Shown here: one piece after another, positions 18,173 through 26,870 of the stretch | Numbering within the stretch: position 1 is the first letter of the stretch | Layout: each line of letters begins with the position of its first letter | NCBI GenBank assembly: GCA_943787985.1 | Contig: CALSOO010000004.1 | Span: 248,001-312,000 of the forward strand | DNA from: an uncultured Paracoccaceae bacterium | GTDB lineage: Bacteria; Pseudomonadota; Alphaproteobacteria; Rhodobacterales; Rhodobacteraceae | Length of the DNA stretch: 64,000 nt | Direction of reading: 5' to 3' | Program-made: the position numbers and the translations under genes | Notes under the pieces: model-generated | The model's database searches: none | The model's input: the letters and a program-made list of their open reading frames with translations, nothing else | What the model was told of the DNA's origin: nothing

Positions 18173-19188
18173 AAGGTCGCACGATCATTTTGGACCATCT
18201 CGGCGAGCGTGAAGCTGCCGCATTGATGGTGGATGGAAAACTCGAAGATTTGCTTGTTGCTGCGGATGCACCTGCACCGGGCACAGTGTATCGCGCGATT
18301 GCGGACAGGCCTGTCAAAGGGCAGGGGGGGATGTTCCTCAAGACGCCTGATGGCCCTGCCTTTTTACGTCAAGTCAAAGGGTTGGCGCCCGGTCAGTCCT
18401 TGCTGGTGCAAGTGTCCGGCTACGCCGAGCCCGGCAAAGCATTGCCTGTCACGCAAAAATTGCTGTTCAAAAGCCGCTACGCCATTGTCACGCCTGATGC
18501 ACCCGGTCTGAACATCTCGCGTAGTATTCGCGATGATGACCTGCGTGATACATTGCTGGAAATTGCCCATGAGGCTTTGGCTGGTCGTGAAATGGGGCTC
18601 ATTCTGCGTTCCAGTTGCGAGCATGCCGACGCCGATGACATCGCCGAAGATGTCGATACGATGGTGTCTCTCGCTCAAGCGGTCCTTGATGATGATGGGA
18701 CCGAGATGAGTCGATTGGCGGATGGTGATGCCCCGCATGTGCTGGCGTGGCGGGATTGGGTCGCGCCTGCCGAGGTGGTGACCGATGCCGGAGGGTTTGA
18801 AGCGCATGGGGTCTTGGACGCACTGGAAGCGATACAGAGTGATTTCGTCGCTTTTGCGCAAGGCGGCATGTACATCGAGCCAACACGCGCTTTGGTTGCT
18901 GTCGATGTCAACACAGGTACAGATGCGTCTTTGGCCGCTGGAATAAAGGCGAACATGACCTGTGCCAAAATTCTACCGTCGGCTTTGCGTGTTCGTGGTT
19001 TGGCAGGGCAGATCACACTGGACTTGGCTCCTATGCCCAAAAAAGACCGCCGCGCTTTTGAGAATGCTTTGCGCAGTGCGTTTCGCGCCGATGATATCGA
19101 GACTGCCTTGGTTGGGTGGACGCCGCTCGGGCACTATGAGTTGCAACGCAAACGTGTGCGGTTGCCTTTGAAAGATGCGTTGGGATGA
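18169..19188 (+). CDS. rng: Ribonuclease E/G family protein, short form
   Basis: Endoribonuclease of the RNase E/G family, 339 aa, shorter than E. coli RNase G (489 aa). N-terminal region: [20 protein letters not shown] then an S1-like stretch around [18 protein letters not shown]. Catalytic-core motifs are ARLMSS-like [18 protein letters not shown], the Asp pair in [17 protein letters not shown] and [18 protein letters not shown]. The zinc-link and small domain are missing, as in the compact members seen in alphaproteobacteria beside yacG. It overlaps both neighbours by four bases. Confidence 0.9.
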   Translation: MKGRTIILDHLGEREAAALMVDGKLEDLLVAADAPAPGTVYRAIADRPVKGQGGMFLKTPDGPAFLRQVKGLAPGQSLLVQVSGYAEPGKALPVTQKLLFKSRYAIVTPDAPGLNISRSIRDDDLRDTLLEIAHEALAGREMGLILRSSCEHADADDIAEDVDTMVSLAQAVLDDDGTEMSRLADGDAPHVLAWRDWVAPAEVVTDAGGFEAHGVLDALEAIQSDFVAFAQGGMYIEPTRALVAVDVNTGTDASLAAGIKANMTCAKILPSALRVRGLAGQITLDLAPMPKKDRRAFENALRSAFRADDIETALVGWTPLGHYELQRKRVRLPLKDALG

Positions 19189-19367
19189 CTTGCCCGATTT
19201 GCGCCCGTGATACGGATGTGGCGTACAAGCCTTTTTGTTCAAAACGCTGTGCCGACGTCGATTTGGCGCGATGGGTGAACGGGTCCTATGCCGTTCCATC
19301 TGACGAGCTTGAAGACATTGATGCTGCGCATGATGCTTTGGAACAAGCGACGTCGAAGCCACATTAA
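19185..19367 (+). CDS. yacG: DNA gyrase inhibitor YacG
   Basis: 60-aa zinc-ribbon protein. It has the four Cys ligands in [10 protein letters not shown] and FCSKRCADVDLARWVNGSY, matching YacG, which binds GyrB and inhibits gyrase. It overlaps the rng stop by four bases and ends the infA operon. After it the sequence turns into IS debris. Confidence 0.93.
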   Translation: MTCPICARDTDVAYKPFCSKRCADVDLARWVNGSYAVPSDELEDIDAAHDALEQATSKPH

Positions 19368-19509
19368 TAGTGCTCTTGAACAACGTGTTGCATACTTTCA
19401 GCGCTGATTGAAACGGCTCGTGAAAAGTAACTGTTTGTTCGACCCCACATACCGCTTCGTTTGTTGATGTGCGATTCCGTCCCTTCATAAGTTTGAAGGG
19501 AGTTTTTCT

Positions 19510-19893
19510 ATGGAAGCTAGGAACGAGTTTCTCGCAAGGATACCACGCAGTTCAGATGGCAAGCGGCGTTGGCCTCTGGAACTGAAGGCCCGGATTGTTG
19601 CGGAAACGCTGATTGAGGGCGCGACTGTGAATGGGGTAGCCAAGCGATATGGCTTGATACCGAGCAGCGTTTCAGATTGGCGGCGCATGGCGCGGACGGG
19701 CAAGCTTGTTTTGCCCAACTTGGACGGCATGGAATTTGTGCCCGTGCAGATTGAAGAACCCAAAGCATTGAACCCAGTTTGCCCGCCGTCCCCGTCTTCC
19801 GGAACTCTTGATGTGATGAAGGGCGACATTACGATCCGCTTGGTGGGCGACACACCGGCCGTGCGCATTGCCGAGATCGTGGCTTCGTTGTGA
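19510..19893 (+). CDS. IS66-family TnpA-type accessory protein
   Basis: 127-aa protein typical of the first ORF of IS66 elements. An HTH region reads RRWPLELKARIVAETLIEGA then VNGVAKRYGLIPSSVSDWRR, followed by the variable linker and the conserved tail ITIRLVGDTPAVRIAEIVAS. The start follows GGGAGTTTTTCT. A truncated second ORF overlaps its stop (ATGA-like GTGA), and the transposase ORF is absent, so the element cannot move by itself. Confidence 0.85.
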   Translation: MEARNEFLARIPRSSDGKRRWPLELKARIVAETLIEGATVNGVAKRYGLIPSSVSDWRRMARTGKLVLPNLDGMEFVPVQIEEPKALNPVCPPSPSSGTLDVMKGDITIRLVGDTPAVRIAEIVASL

Positions 19894-19960
19894 TCCACCC
19901 GTCGCACGGGGTGCAAGTATTCGTGGCGACCAAGCCTGTAAACCGCAAAGCGATACTGGG
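19890..19960 (+). pseudogene. IS66 TnpB, N-terminal scrap
   Basis: The frame starting at 19890 begins with an IS66 TnpB-like MIHPSHGVQVFVATKPV, but homology is lost within about 20 codons and IS21-like sequence takes over. It is a remnant only. Confidence 0.65.
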
Positions 19961-20045
19961 CCACAGCAACGGCTGCGGCATAGCGCGGTTTTCGCGGAGT
20001 AAAAATCCGCCAGTTTGTGTCCTTCGTTTGGTCGGAGGGTGGGAT

Positions 20046-20193
20046 ATGTATCCTGTGGATATTTATAATCGTGTGCGAGGTGCCTGTTTGAAGGACGGGA
20101 TGTCAGCTCGAGAAACGGCGCGTTATTTCAACAAGGATCGTAAAACTTTCGCGCAGATGCTGCGTCATGAGCTGCCTCCCGGGTATGCGCGAT
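20046..20193 (+). pseudogene. IS21 IstA, N-terminal scrap
   Basis: MYPVDIYNRVRGACLKDGMS followed by ARETARYFNKDRKTFAQMLR and ELPPGYAR matches the N-terminal HTH of IS21-family IstA. It is preceded by an IS21-end-like stretch (near 19978-20040). The homology stops near 20193, where a different IS takes over in another frame. Confidence 0.75.
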
Positions 20194-20340
20194 GCGGCAA
20201 GGCAGGACTTGTTCGATTACATCGAGATGTTCTAACCCGACTCGCAAGCACACAATCAACGGTATGCTGTCGCCCGTTGGGTATGAAATCAAACAAAGCA
20301 AAGTGAAGGAAGCAGGCGCCCAGGAAACTAGGGGAACCTC
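20194..20340 (+). pseudogene. IS3-family transposase, C-terminal scrap
   Basis: From 20194 one frame reads AARQDLFDYIEMF. After a small deletion at TTCTAACCC a second frame continues NPTRKHTINGMLSPVGYEI and KEAGAQETRG. This is the end of an IS3 orfB product (DDE domain tail). The frame break and the missing body show it is dead. Confidence 0.75.
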
Positions 20341-20715
20341 AGTGTATCGTTGAAGAAATCGGTGTCAGGGGCTTTGTCATGCATCGCGCAGTCAACCGGT
20401 TAAGGCGATATGGTCAGGCAAAGTGGATGCTGAGCTTTGGCCGCTTCCAAGACACAGTAAGACCGTCGGAAATCGCGTTTATTCCAGATTTTATACCCAT
20501 CACAGGAATGGCGTGGAGTGTTCCAAAAAGGTGTCAAATTTGGCTGTCAGAGGTATTGACATGACCCCCTTAATGTAAGATCAGCGGTGGCAGAAGCAAA
20601 CGATGTTGTGGAACGTTCCTCAGTCACAATATGAAGATATTCTCGTCGTGTAAATCGATACGGTTTTTGATATTCTTCATCAAGTTTGCTTCATGGCCAT
20701 TGTTTTCAGTGGTAT
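20341..20715. other. Intergenic IS-derived debris
   Basis: No gene I can support. A 61-codon frame at 20379 (MHRAVNRLRRYGQ) has no recognisable family and is probably chance. A GACATGACCCCCTTAATGTAAG stretch near 20560 looks IS-end-like. The upstream region of the tRNA begins near 20600. Confidence 0.4.
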
Positions 20716-20790
20716 GCCCGAGTAGCTCAGGGGTAGAGCAGTGGATTGAAAATCCTCGTGTCGGTGGTTCGATTCCGCCCTCGGGCACCA
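20716..20790 (+). tRNA. tRNA-Phe (GAA)
   Basis: The 75-nt cloverleaf has acceptor arms GCCCGAG and CTCGGGC, D-arm GCTCAGGGGTAGAGC, anticodon loop TTGAAAA with GAA at 20748-20750, a T-arm containing GGTTCGATTCC, and an encoded CCA. The anticodon stem GTGGA/TCCTC has one T-T mismatch. Confidence 0.96.
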
Positions 20791-21328
20791 TTTAAGTCAA
20801 AAATAACAATGACTTAATCTGGTGCTAAATTTAAAAAACTGCTAAAATCAAAAACACACCTTAAACACACTTTTTGCCGTGTTGCTGACTATTTTTAGGG
20901 CTGAATCACGGTGTTGAACACTGTGTTGGTTGATGCTGTGTTGAGGACAAAGTGTTGGCGGAGTTTTGGGCGAACATAGTTCGCAACACAAAGCTTGGAA
21001 AATGCTTTTTGTAACCAAGGACTTCACAGCTTCGCCTCTAAGCGGACATTTATGCATCTCGCGGCGAACGGCAGGAAAGAGCCCAATGTATGTATGTATG
21101 TACCGGCTGCTGTTCGCAAGAGTTCAATTGCACGTCTTCTGGAAGTCGCTGATATGTATCCGGCCTTTGGATCGGCTTGTTGATTGCCGTGGCCCTGTTG
21201 GGAGTACGCACGCGCCGCTGTCTCATTACTGACCTGATCTTTGATGACCATATGGGCTCTCAGACTTTGGGTGCGCCTTTATTCCGTTCCATACAATTGA
21301 GGTTTACGAACATCGTGTGCGGCTGCGA
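20791..21328. other. Gene-poor region with dispersed repeat motif
   Basis: No supported gene. It holds several GTGTTG/AACAC repeats (20880-20950), one copy of a dispersed motif AGCGGACATT...GCGGCGAA (21041-21070), and a (TGTA)4 microsatellite at 21087-21102. Short frames here (for example at 20966) do not look like proteins. Confidence 0.5.
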
Positions 21329-22387
21329 TCAGATCGCAGTCGCCAATTCCTTTTCCTTCCAATCAAAGTCTCTGCCTGAGTTCAGAACGCTCCATGCGAT
21401 CCGGGCGAGCTTGTTGGCCAATGCCACGCCGAGCTTGTTGTGCTGCATACGCGTTGAGGCGGATTCCAACCATGCGCCAAAACTGAACTTTGGCCAATTT
21501 TTGGGTCGCATCATGATGACTTGTGCGGCCTGCACGAACAGCATGCGTAGATATCGACTACCTCGCTTTGTGATGCGCCCCAAAATAGTGAGTCCGCCAG
21601 TGCTATGCTGGCGCGGCACAAGTCCCAACCAAGCTGCAAAATCACGGCCACGATCATAGGCTTCGCCAGTCCCCACGGCAGCTACGACTGCGGTCGAGAT
21701 AATCGGTCCAATGCCTGGAATGGTCATGAGGCGCTGACAACTGGCCTCGCTTTCACTGACAGCTTTGATCTCAGCCGTCGTCATCTCGATCCGCTTGTCC
21801 GTCCAGATCCAATCCTGTTGAAGGCCAAGAATCAACTTGCGCATACGCAGCGATATCTCGCTACTGCGGTTCTCCAAAATTGCATCGAGCGAGCTGCGCA
21901 GCGCGGCCACGCTCTTGCGAACAGTGATCCCTTGTTCAATCAGAAAGGCACGGATCTGGTTCATCGTCGCCGTCCGCCGCGACACAAGCCGGGAACGCAC
22001 GCGATGCAGCGCCTGCAGATCAAGTTGCTCCTGCGTTTTCTCAGAAACTGTTTTGAGATTAGGCCGCAGAGCAGCCTCGGCGATGGCTTCAGCATCATTG
22101 TAGTCGTTCTTTTGGCCTTTATTGAACGGCTTCACGTAGATCGCCGGAATGATCCGAGGCTCAAATCCCATCTTGCGCAGTGTTCGACTGACAAAATGTG
22201 CGCTCAGGCAAGCTTCCATGCCAACGATACAGTGAGGCAATTCTTCAAACGTCGCGATCAAAGCCATGCGTTTGATCTTCTTGCGCAGAACACGCTGACC
22301 ATCCCGATCAAAGCCAACCAAGTGAAAGACGTCTTTGCCGATATCAACGCCAACCGACATCAGCTCATCAAAATTATTCTTCGCCAT
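21329..22387 (-). CDS. IS110-family transposase
   Basis: 352-aa DEDD/serine recombinase of IS110-type elements, apparently intact. The N-terminal RuvC-like domain shows SVGVDIGKDVFHLVGF, the Glu in IVGMEACLSAHFVSRTL and the Asp pair in KNDYNDAEAIAEAALRP. The C-terminal Transposase_20 part has MTIPGIGPIISTAVVAAVG and the Ser-containing RQHSTGGLTILGRITKRGSR. The start MAKNNFDELMSVGVD at 22387 follows AGGAGAAGTAGC; the frame extends to 22459 without homology. Such elements use a structured non-coding end, likely in the 5' flank at 22388-22700. Confidence 0.93.
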   Translation of the reverse strand: MAKNNFDELMSVGVDIGKDVFHLVGFDRDGQRVLRKKIKRMALIATFEELPHCIVGMEACLSAHFVSRTLRKMGFEPRIIPAIYVKPFNKGQKNDYNDAEAIAEAALRPNLKTVSEKTQEQLDLQALHRVRSRLVSRRTATMNQIRAFLIEQGITVRKSVAALRSSLDAILENRSSEISLRMRKLILGLQQDWIWTDKRIEMTTAEIKAVSESEASCQRLMTIPGIGPIISTAVVAAVGTGEAYDRGRDFAAWLGLVPRQHSTGGLTILGRITKRGSRYLRMLFVQAAQVIMMRPKNWPKFSFGAWLESASTRMQHNKLGVALANKLARIAWSVLNSGRDFDWKEKELATAI

Positions 22388-22769
22388 GCTACTTCTCCTA
22401 TATGCAGGTGAAACTAGACTCAGTCTAACCCGCTGGGTGAAGCAGCCGGTACATCCCATTACTTACCGGTTTTCCGTCATGCGGCTAAGGTCGGCTTTTC
22501 GGGAAACCGGAAAGTCATACTCGGACGACCGCTGCCGTTCGTGCCTCTTGCAGCATTGTGTCGGCTGCAATGCCGGTCTTCAGAGATAGCGATAGTCTCG
22601 TCGCAAATGTGCGAATGATTGGTTCCTACATTTCGCGAAACATGGTTAGTTGGCGAAGGCGTTAGCCAAACAGGAGTGCAAGAGGTCCAAAACCTCTACT
22701 TGAATGATCGTGCATGGCGGCCGTTCATTGGCCGTTTCAGCTCAGATCACCTTCCTGAGTGTTAAGGTC
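22388..22769. other. Non-coding flank of IS110 transposase
   Basis: 382 bp between the transposase start and the stop of the dehydratase gene. No coding region is supported. In IS110 elements the long left end upstream of the transposase encodes the bridge RNA, so the minus-strand transcript of about 22388-22680 is the candidate. Inverted segments such as GGTTTTCCGTCAT...GGGAAACCGGAAAG are visible near 22470-22515. The element boundary is not determined. Confidence 0.4.
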
Positions 22770-23801
22770 TCATTTGTGACGTGGCCAGGTATCGCCAACG
22801 CGGTAGCCTTCGGGCCAAGGGTCGTCTGGATCCAGCATGTGTTGATGCGTCCCCGTGACCCAGCCGCGCCCGCTAATTTGTGGTCGAATGGCCATTGTTT
22901 CCCCGACCTTTGTTTCCCCCAGAATTTCACCGTGAAACTCGGAACCGATGATCGATACGCCGGTCAATTGGTCGCCCACGGCCATTTCACCTTTGGCATG
23001 CAGTAAGGCCATCCGAGCAGATACTGCAGTGCCTGTTGGCGAGCGGTCCAGTTTTCCTGGCTGAATGGAGACAACCGATTTTGCGCGAAGCCCTGCGGCG
23101 TCGCGCTCCAGCGGGCCTGCAAAAAGACAAAAGGAATGGTGCTGCCAGTCGGGTTGCGTGGGATGAGTGAACGTCAATTGTTCATTCGCCGCATTGGTGA
23201 TTTTCACGCCAAGCTGCGCCAAGGTTTGAGCCTCGTCCACCTCCAGCGCGAACCCGAGCGATGTAGGGTCAACGACGACAAAGCTATCACCGCCGAATGC
23301 GGTATCGACCGAGATGGTCCCGATGCCTTCGACCTCTAATGGCACACCGATCAATCCTGCAAAAGACGGCAGGTTTTCAACTTCGATGCGTTGGGCCTTG
23401 CCGCCTGCGCAATGAGCGCGCACGCGCACCAAACCGCCGGGGGCTTCGAGCACCATTTCGGTGATCGGTTCTTGCATTGGGACGATGCCAGTATCAAGCA
23501 GAACCGTCGACACGCAGATCGAGTTGGACCCCGACATCGGCGGCGTATCTTCTGGTTCCATGATGATCCATGCGGCGACCGCGTCAGGGTGCGTCGGCGG
23601 CACAAGAAGGTTCACGTGACGAAACACGCCGCCGCGCGGCTCGTTCAGCATGAAGTTGCGCAGGACGCCATCTTCGGCGATCCACTTGCGTTGCTCCCAC
23701 AGCGTCTTGCCGAGTGGAGGTGCAACCCCGCCCACGATCACATCGCCGACCTCGCCTTCTGCATGGCAGGAAACGGTGTGGATAACTTTGGTGCTACGCA
23801 T
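22770..23801 (-). CDS. Proline racemase-fold protein, probable trans-3-hydroxy-L-proline dehydratase
   Basis: 343-aa member of the proline racemase superfamily. Landmarks are [18 protein letters not shown] at the N-terminus, the first active-site loop [20 protein letters not shown] and the second, [20 protein letters not shown]. True racemases and 4-hydroxyproline epimerases have Cys at both catalytic positions; here they are Ser (about 90) and Thr (about 256). Thr at the second site is typical of trans-3-hydroxyproline dehydratases, which yield pyrroline-2-carboxylate. Nearby Pyr2C-reductase-like and aconitase-X genes support that role. It is the last gene of a minus-strand operon with an ABC transporter, 9 bp after the ATPase gene. 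Confidence 0.85.
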   Translation of the reverse strand: MRSTKVIHTVSCHAEGEVGDVIVGGVAPPLGKTLWEQRKWIAEDGVLRNFMLNEPRGGVFRHVNLLVPPTHPDAVAAWIIMEPEDTPPMSGSNSICVSTVLLDTGIVPMQEPITEMVLEAPGGLVRVRAHCAGGKAQRIEVENLPSFAGLIGVPLEVEGIGTISVDTAFGGDSFVVVDPTSLGFALEVDEAQTLAQLGVKITNAANEQLTFTHPTQPDWQHHSFCLFAGPLERDAAGLRAKSVVSIQPGKLDRSPTGTAVSARMALLHAKGEMAVGDQLTGVSIIGSEFHGEILGETKVGETMAIRPQISGRGWVTGTHQHMLDPDDPWPEGYRVGDTWPRHK

Positions 23802-23810
23802 GTCTGGACC

Positions 23811-24533
23811 TTAACGAATGTTGGACAGGAATTTTTGGAGATGCTCGGATTTCGGCACCCCAAAGATATTGGCGGGGGTATCGATCTCTTCGATAACGCC
23901 TTCGTGGAAAAAGGCGACACGGTCAGAGACATCGCGCGCAAAGCTCATCTCGTGGGTCACGCAGATCATCGTCATGCCGTCTTCAGCCAGCAGGCGCATC
24001 GTATCCAGCACCTCGCCGACCAATTCGGGATCAAGCGCAGACGTGGCCTCATCAAACAGCATATAATCCGGCTCCATCGCCAGAGCGCGCGCAATGGCGA
24101 GGCGTTGTTGCTGCCCGCCGGACAAGGCGCTTGGGTAGACATCAAGCTTGTCGCCCAGCCCCACATGTTTCAATTGTTTAGCGGCGATGTCACGGGCCTC
24201 AGCCTTGGATTTCCCTTTGACGATCTTGGGGGCCAGCGCCACGTTTTCCAAGGCTGTCAGATGCGGAAAGCTGTTCCACTGCTGGAACACCATGCCCATT
24301 TTCTGGCGCAGTTTATTGACATCCGTCCCCTTGGCATGCACGTCTGTGCCCGCAACGCTGACAGTGCCCGCTTGAATGGCCTCCAACCCGTTGATGCAAT
24401 AAAGCAAGGTTGATTTTCCCGAGCCCGACGCGCCGATGATGGACAGCACCTCCCCTTTGGGAATATCAAGGTCGATGCCTTTGAGAACCTGCAAGGTGCC
24501 GAAGTATTTTTCTAGTCCACGAATTTGAATCAT
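23811..24533 (-). CDS. Polar amino acid ABC transporter, ATP-binding protein
   Basis: 240-aa ATPase of the GlnQ/HisP type. Walker A is GASGSGKSTLLYCINGLE, the signature LSGGQQQRLAIARAL, Walker B YMLFDEATSALDPE, and the switch His lies in CVTHEMSFARDV. The start MIQIRGLEKYFG at 24533 overlaps the upstream permease stop by four bases. With two permeases and a binding protein it forms the importer of the hydroxyproline locus. Confidence 0.95.
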   Translation of the reverse strand: MIQIRGLEKYFGTLQVLKGIDLDIPKGEVLSIIGASGSGKSTLLYCINGLEAIQAGTVSVAGTDVHAKGTDVNKLRQKMGMVFQQWNSFPHLTALENVALAPKIVKGKSKAEARDIAAKQLKHVGLGDKLDVYPSALSGGQQQRLAIARALAMEPDYMLFDEATSALDPELVGEVLDTMRLLAEDGMTMICVTHEMSFARDVSDRVAFFHEGVIEEIDTPANIFGVPKSEHLQKFLSNIR

Positions 24534-25192
24534 GAGGCCCACCGTTTTTCAAGTGTCGCGGCGTAGCGCGAGATTGGATAAGATAGCGCAAAATAGAATG
24601 CGCCAGCGATTGTAAGGATCAACAAAGGCTCTTGCGTGCGGGTGATCAGGATTTGGCTGGCTTTCAGAAGCTCGACATAGCCCAGCACCGACACCAGCGC
24701 GCTGTCCTTCATCACCCCAAGAGCGACACCGACCCATGATGGAAACACCGCGCGCCCGCCGATCGGTAGGACGACATAGCGCAGGTCTTGCCAATAGCTC
24801 ATGCCAAGCGAACGTGCGGCACGGCGCATTGGTTGGCCCACGGCCTCCATCCCGCCACGGGCAACGTTGGCCACAAGGGATGCGCAGTAGATGGACAAGA
24901 TGACAACGCCGGACAGAAACGGATCAAGATTCAGCCCGATCATCGGCGCGAAATTGTAGAACAGCACCAATTGGATGATCAGCGGCACAGAACGGAAAAC
25001 ATCCAACACGGGCCCAAGGGTCAGGGCTGCGGCCCATTTACCTTCATACATCATCCAGCCAAAGATCGCCCCTAAAAACGTGCCAATAGAGATCGACAGC
25101 ACCGAGATTAAGACGGTGCGCCATGCCGCCTCGGCAAGGTACAAAAGGTCGCTTGGCTGAAAGCCGGAAAAGAAGCTCATCGTCGGTTCCAT
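24530..25192 (-). CDS. Polar amino acid ABC transporter permease
   Basis: 220-aa inner-membrane permease of the HisM/GlnP family. It has an N-terminal helix region (TVLISVLSISIGTFLGAIFG), the EAA-like loop RRAARSLGMSYWQDLRYVVL with conserved Gly, and about five helices. The start at 25192 is supported by AAGGAG seven bases upstream; an alternative ATG lies four codons in. It is coupled to the ATPase gene by overlap and sits 10 bp after the other permease. Confidence 0.93.
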   Translation of the reverse strand: MEPTMSFFSGFQPSDLLYLAEAAWRTVLISVLSISIGTFLGAIFGWMMYEGKWAAALTLGPVLDVFRSVPLIIQLVLFYNFAPMIGLNLDPFLSGVVILSIYCASLVANVARGGMEAVGQPMRRAARSLGMSYWQDLRYVVLPIGGRAVFPSWVGVALGVMKDSALVSVLGYVELLKASQILITRTQEPLLILTIAGAFYFALSYPISRYAATLEKRWAS

Positions 25193-25202
25193 GCTTTACT
25201 CC

Positions 25203-25865
25203 TTAATACCGAAACAGGCGGGCGGACAGCAAGCGTGATGCCCCCAGAATGATCTTGACGATCACATAGTAAATCACCGCTGTGACAGCAAAATATTCAA
25301 AGATGCGGTAGGTGCGGCTGGCCAATGCCTGCGTTTCGCCAGACAGCTCCCGAAACCCGACCAGCATACCCAGCGATGACATCAGCACGGCCCAGACAAT
25401 CTGGTTGGTGAGCGGGTGATAGACGATGCGAAAAACCTGCGGAATGATGATCCGCGTATAGCTTTGCCAAGCCGTCATCCCCAGCGAGCGCGCGGCGCGG
25501 ATCTGTGTGTCGGGAATGGCCTGAAAACCACCACGAAAGTTTTCGGCAAGGTATCCGGCGCAATTAAAACTCAGGGCCGCGAGCACAATCACATATGGCG
25601 ACATGTGGATACCCACAGCCCCTAGCCCGAACCCGAAAAAGAACAATTGAAACAGCGCAGGCGTGTTACGTGCCAGTTCGACCCAAGCCGAAGCGACCCA
25701 TTTCAACGGTCCACGCATGTGCATGCGGATCAGCGCAAGCGCGAGGCCAAAGATGATCCCAAGGACCATCGACAGGGCCGCAATCTCGAGCGTCGTCAAG
25801 CCAGCTGCAAGCAAGTCAGGCAAGCTTTTGAACACTGGCCGCCAATGGAAATTATAGTCGAGCAT
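25203..25865 (-). CDS. Polar amino acid ABC transporter permease
   Basis: 220-aa permease paralogous to its neighbour. It has TLEIAALSMVLGIIFGLALA, LARNTPALFQLFFFGFGL, and the cytoplasmic loop RAARSLGMTAWQSYTRIIIP. The family start MLDYNFHWRPVFKSLP is at 25865; the longer open frame runs into the binding-protein gene in another frame and is rejected. A stable hairpin separates it from the upstream binding-protein gene. Confidence 0.92.
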   Translation of the reverse strand: MLDYNFHWRPVFKSLPDLLAAGLTTLEIAALSMVLGIIFGLALALIRMHMRGPLKWVASAWVELARNTPALFQLFFFGFGLGAVGIHMSPYVIVLAALSFNCAGYLAENFRGGFQAIPDTQIRAARSLGMTAWQSYTRIIIPQVFRIVYHPLTNQIVWAVLMSSLGMLVGFRELSGETQALASRTYRIFEYFAVTAVIYYVIVKIILGASRLLSARLFRY

Positions 25866-25890
25866 GCGAACCCCTTGCGCGGTTAAGTGA

Positions 25891-25914
25891 CCCCGCCCTA
25901 TCATGAGGGCGGGG
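25891..25914 (-). promoter_or_regulatory. Intercistronic hairpin after binding-protein gene
   Basis: CCCCGCCCT and AGGGCGGGG form a perfect 9-bp stem with a 6-nt loop, 9 nt after the binding-protein stop. There is no T-run. Such hairpins often raise binding-protein mRNA over permease mRNA by blocking 3' decay or partly terminating. Confidence 0.65.
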
Positions 25915-25923
25915 TGATTGGCT

Positions 25924-26736
25924 TTAGTACATGACGCCAGGAATGCGCAGTTCAGGCGCATCGCCGCCGACATATTTGCCCCAAAGTTCCTGATAACGAC
26001 CGGAACGCACTTGATGGGTGACAAAGAGGTTGAGGTAGTTCAGCCAAGACACGTCCTGACGCTTAGCCACGACAGAGGTGTAATCGGTTGTCCAAGGCAT
26101 GCGCGGGCCAGCAAGAATGGTGTCATACTGCTGCGTGATCGGCAAAACGGCGGTGTTGGTGGTAATGCCGATGTCAGCCTTACCTTGTGCCACGGCAAGG
26201 AAAACCTCGTTCTCGGACTGGTAGCCCTGATAGTTGCCTTCTTCGCCCCACTCTGCCGCGATCTTGAGCCATTCTTGCTCTGGCACGGTGCCAACTGCGG
26301 CGGCGACGCGCTTGCCGCGGATGTCTTCAAACGTGGTGATCCCGCTGTCTGCGCCCACAACGCCCTGCGCATAATAAATTGCGTAAGGAATTGTAAAGCC
26401 GACCGTCCGCGCCCGTTGCAGGCTGTCAGAGGTTGCGCCAAAAACGACGTCGGCGCGACCAGTGACGATCACCGGCAGACGCTCGGACCATGTGAGCGGC
26501 ATGATTTCATGCTCAACTTCCAGCGCGGCGGCCAGATCGGCGCAATAATCCACGTCAAAGCCTGCAGGCTCGTTATTCGCATCGCGATAGCCGATTGGCG
26601 GAAAATCCAGAACGACGCCGCAGCGCAGGGTGCCGCGGTCTACAACGTCGTCAAGTGTGTCCGCGCTCGCCGCAGCGGCAAAGGTGGTAGCAAAGACAGC
26701 AGCCGCAGCGACCGCAGTGTGAATCAGTTTCATCAT
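25924..26736 (-). CDS. Polar amino acid ABC transporter, substrate-binding protein
   Basis: 270-aa periplasmic binding protein of family 3. The N-terminus is a Sec signal peptide (MMKLIHTAVAAAAVFATTFA, cleaved near AAASA-D). Mature motifs are RGTLRCGVVLDFPPIGYRD, GFDVDYCADLAAALEV, RADVVFGATSDSLQRARTVG and GKRVAAAVGTVPEQEW. It is the first gene of the minus-strand operon and is transcribed away from the GntR gene. The ligand is probably a hydroxyproline isomer, by context. Confidence 0.92.
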   Translation of the reverse strand: MMKLIHTAVAAAAVFATTFAAAASADTLDDVVDRGTLRCGVVLDFPPIGYRDANNEPAGFDVDYCADLAAALEVEHEIMPLTWSERLPVIVTGRADVVFGATSDSLQRARTVGFTIPYAIYYAQGVVGADSGITTFEDIRGKRVAAAVGTVPEQEWLKIAAEWGEEGNYQGYQSENEVFLAVAQGKADIGITTNTAVLPITQQYDTILAGPRMPWTTDYTSVVAKRQDVSWLNYLNLFVTHQVRSGRYQELWGKYVGGDAPELRIPGVMY

Positions 26737-26771
26737 TTCAACTCCCTGTTGAGGTTAAGATAGAAAATTTG

Positions 26772-26789
26772 TATATTGGATCCAATATA
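26772..26789. promoter_or_regulatory. 18-bp palindrome, candidate GntR operator
   Basis: TATATTGGATCCAATATA is a perfect 18-bp palindrome in the 134-bp divergent gap between the transporter operon and the GntR gene. AT-rich dyads with a TTGGATCCAA-like core are typical of FCD-type GntR regulators, so it probably controls both operons. Confidence 0.75.
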
Positions 26790-26870
26790 AAGTCTACAAT
26801 AAACAATGCTGGTTTTTGAGGTGCCGAACCACTAGAAGTGAATGAAGGCAGTTCAAATCGGAGAAAGTCG

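Noticed and set aside
20966..21232. 88-codon frame after the tRNA
   Set aside because: No RBS or recognisable motif; it covers the dispersed repeat motif and the (TGTA)4 tract.
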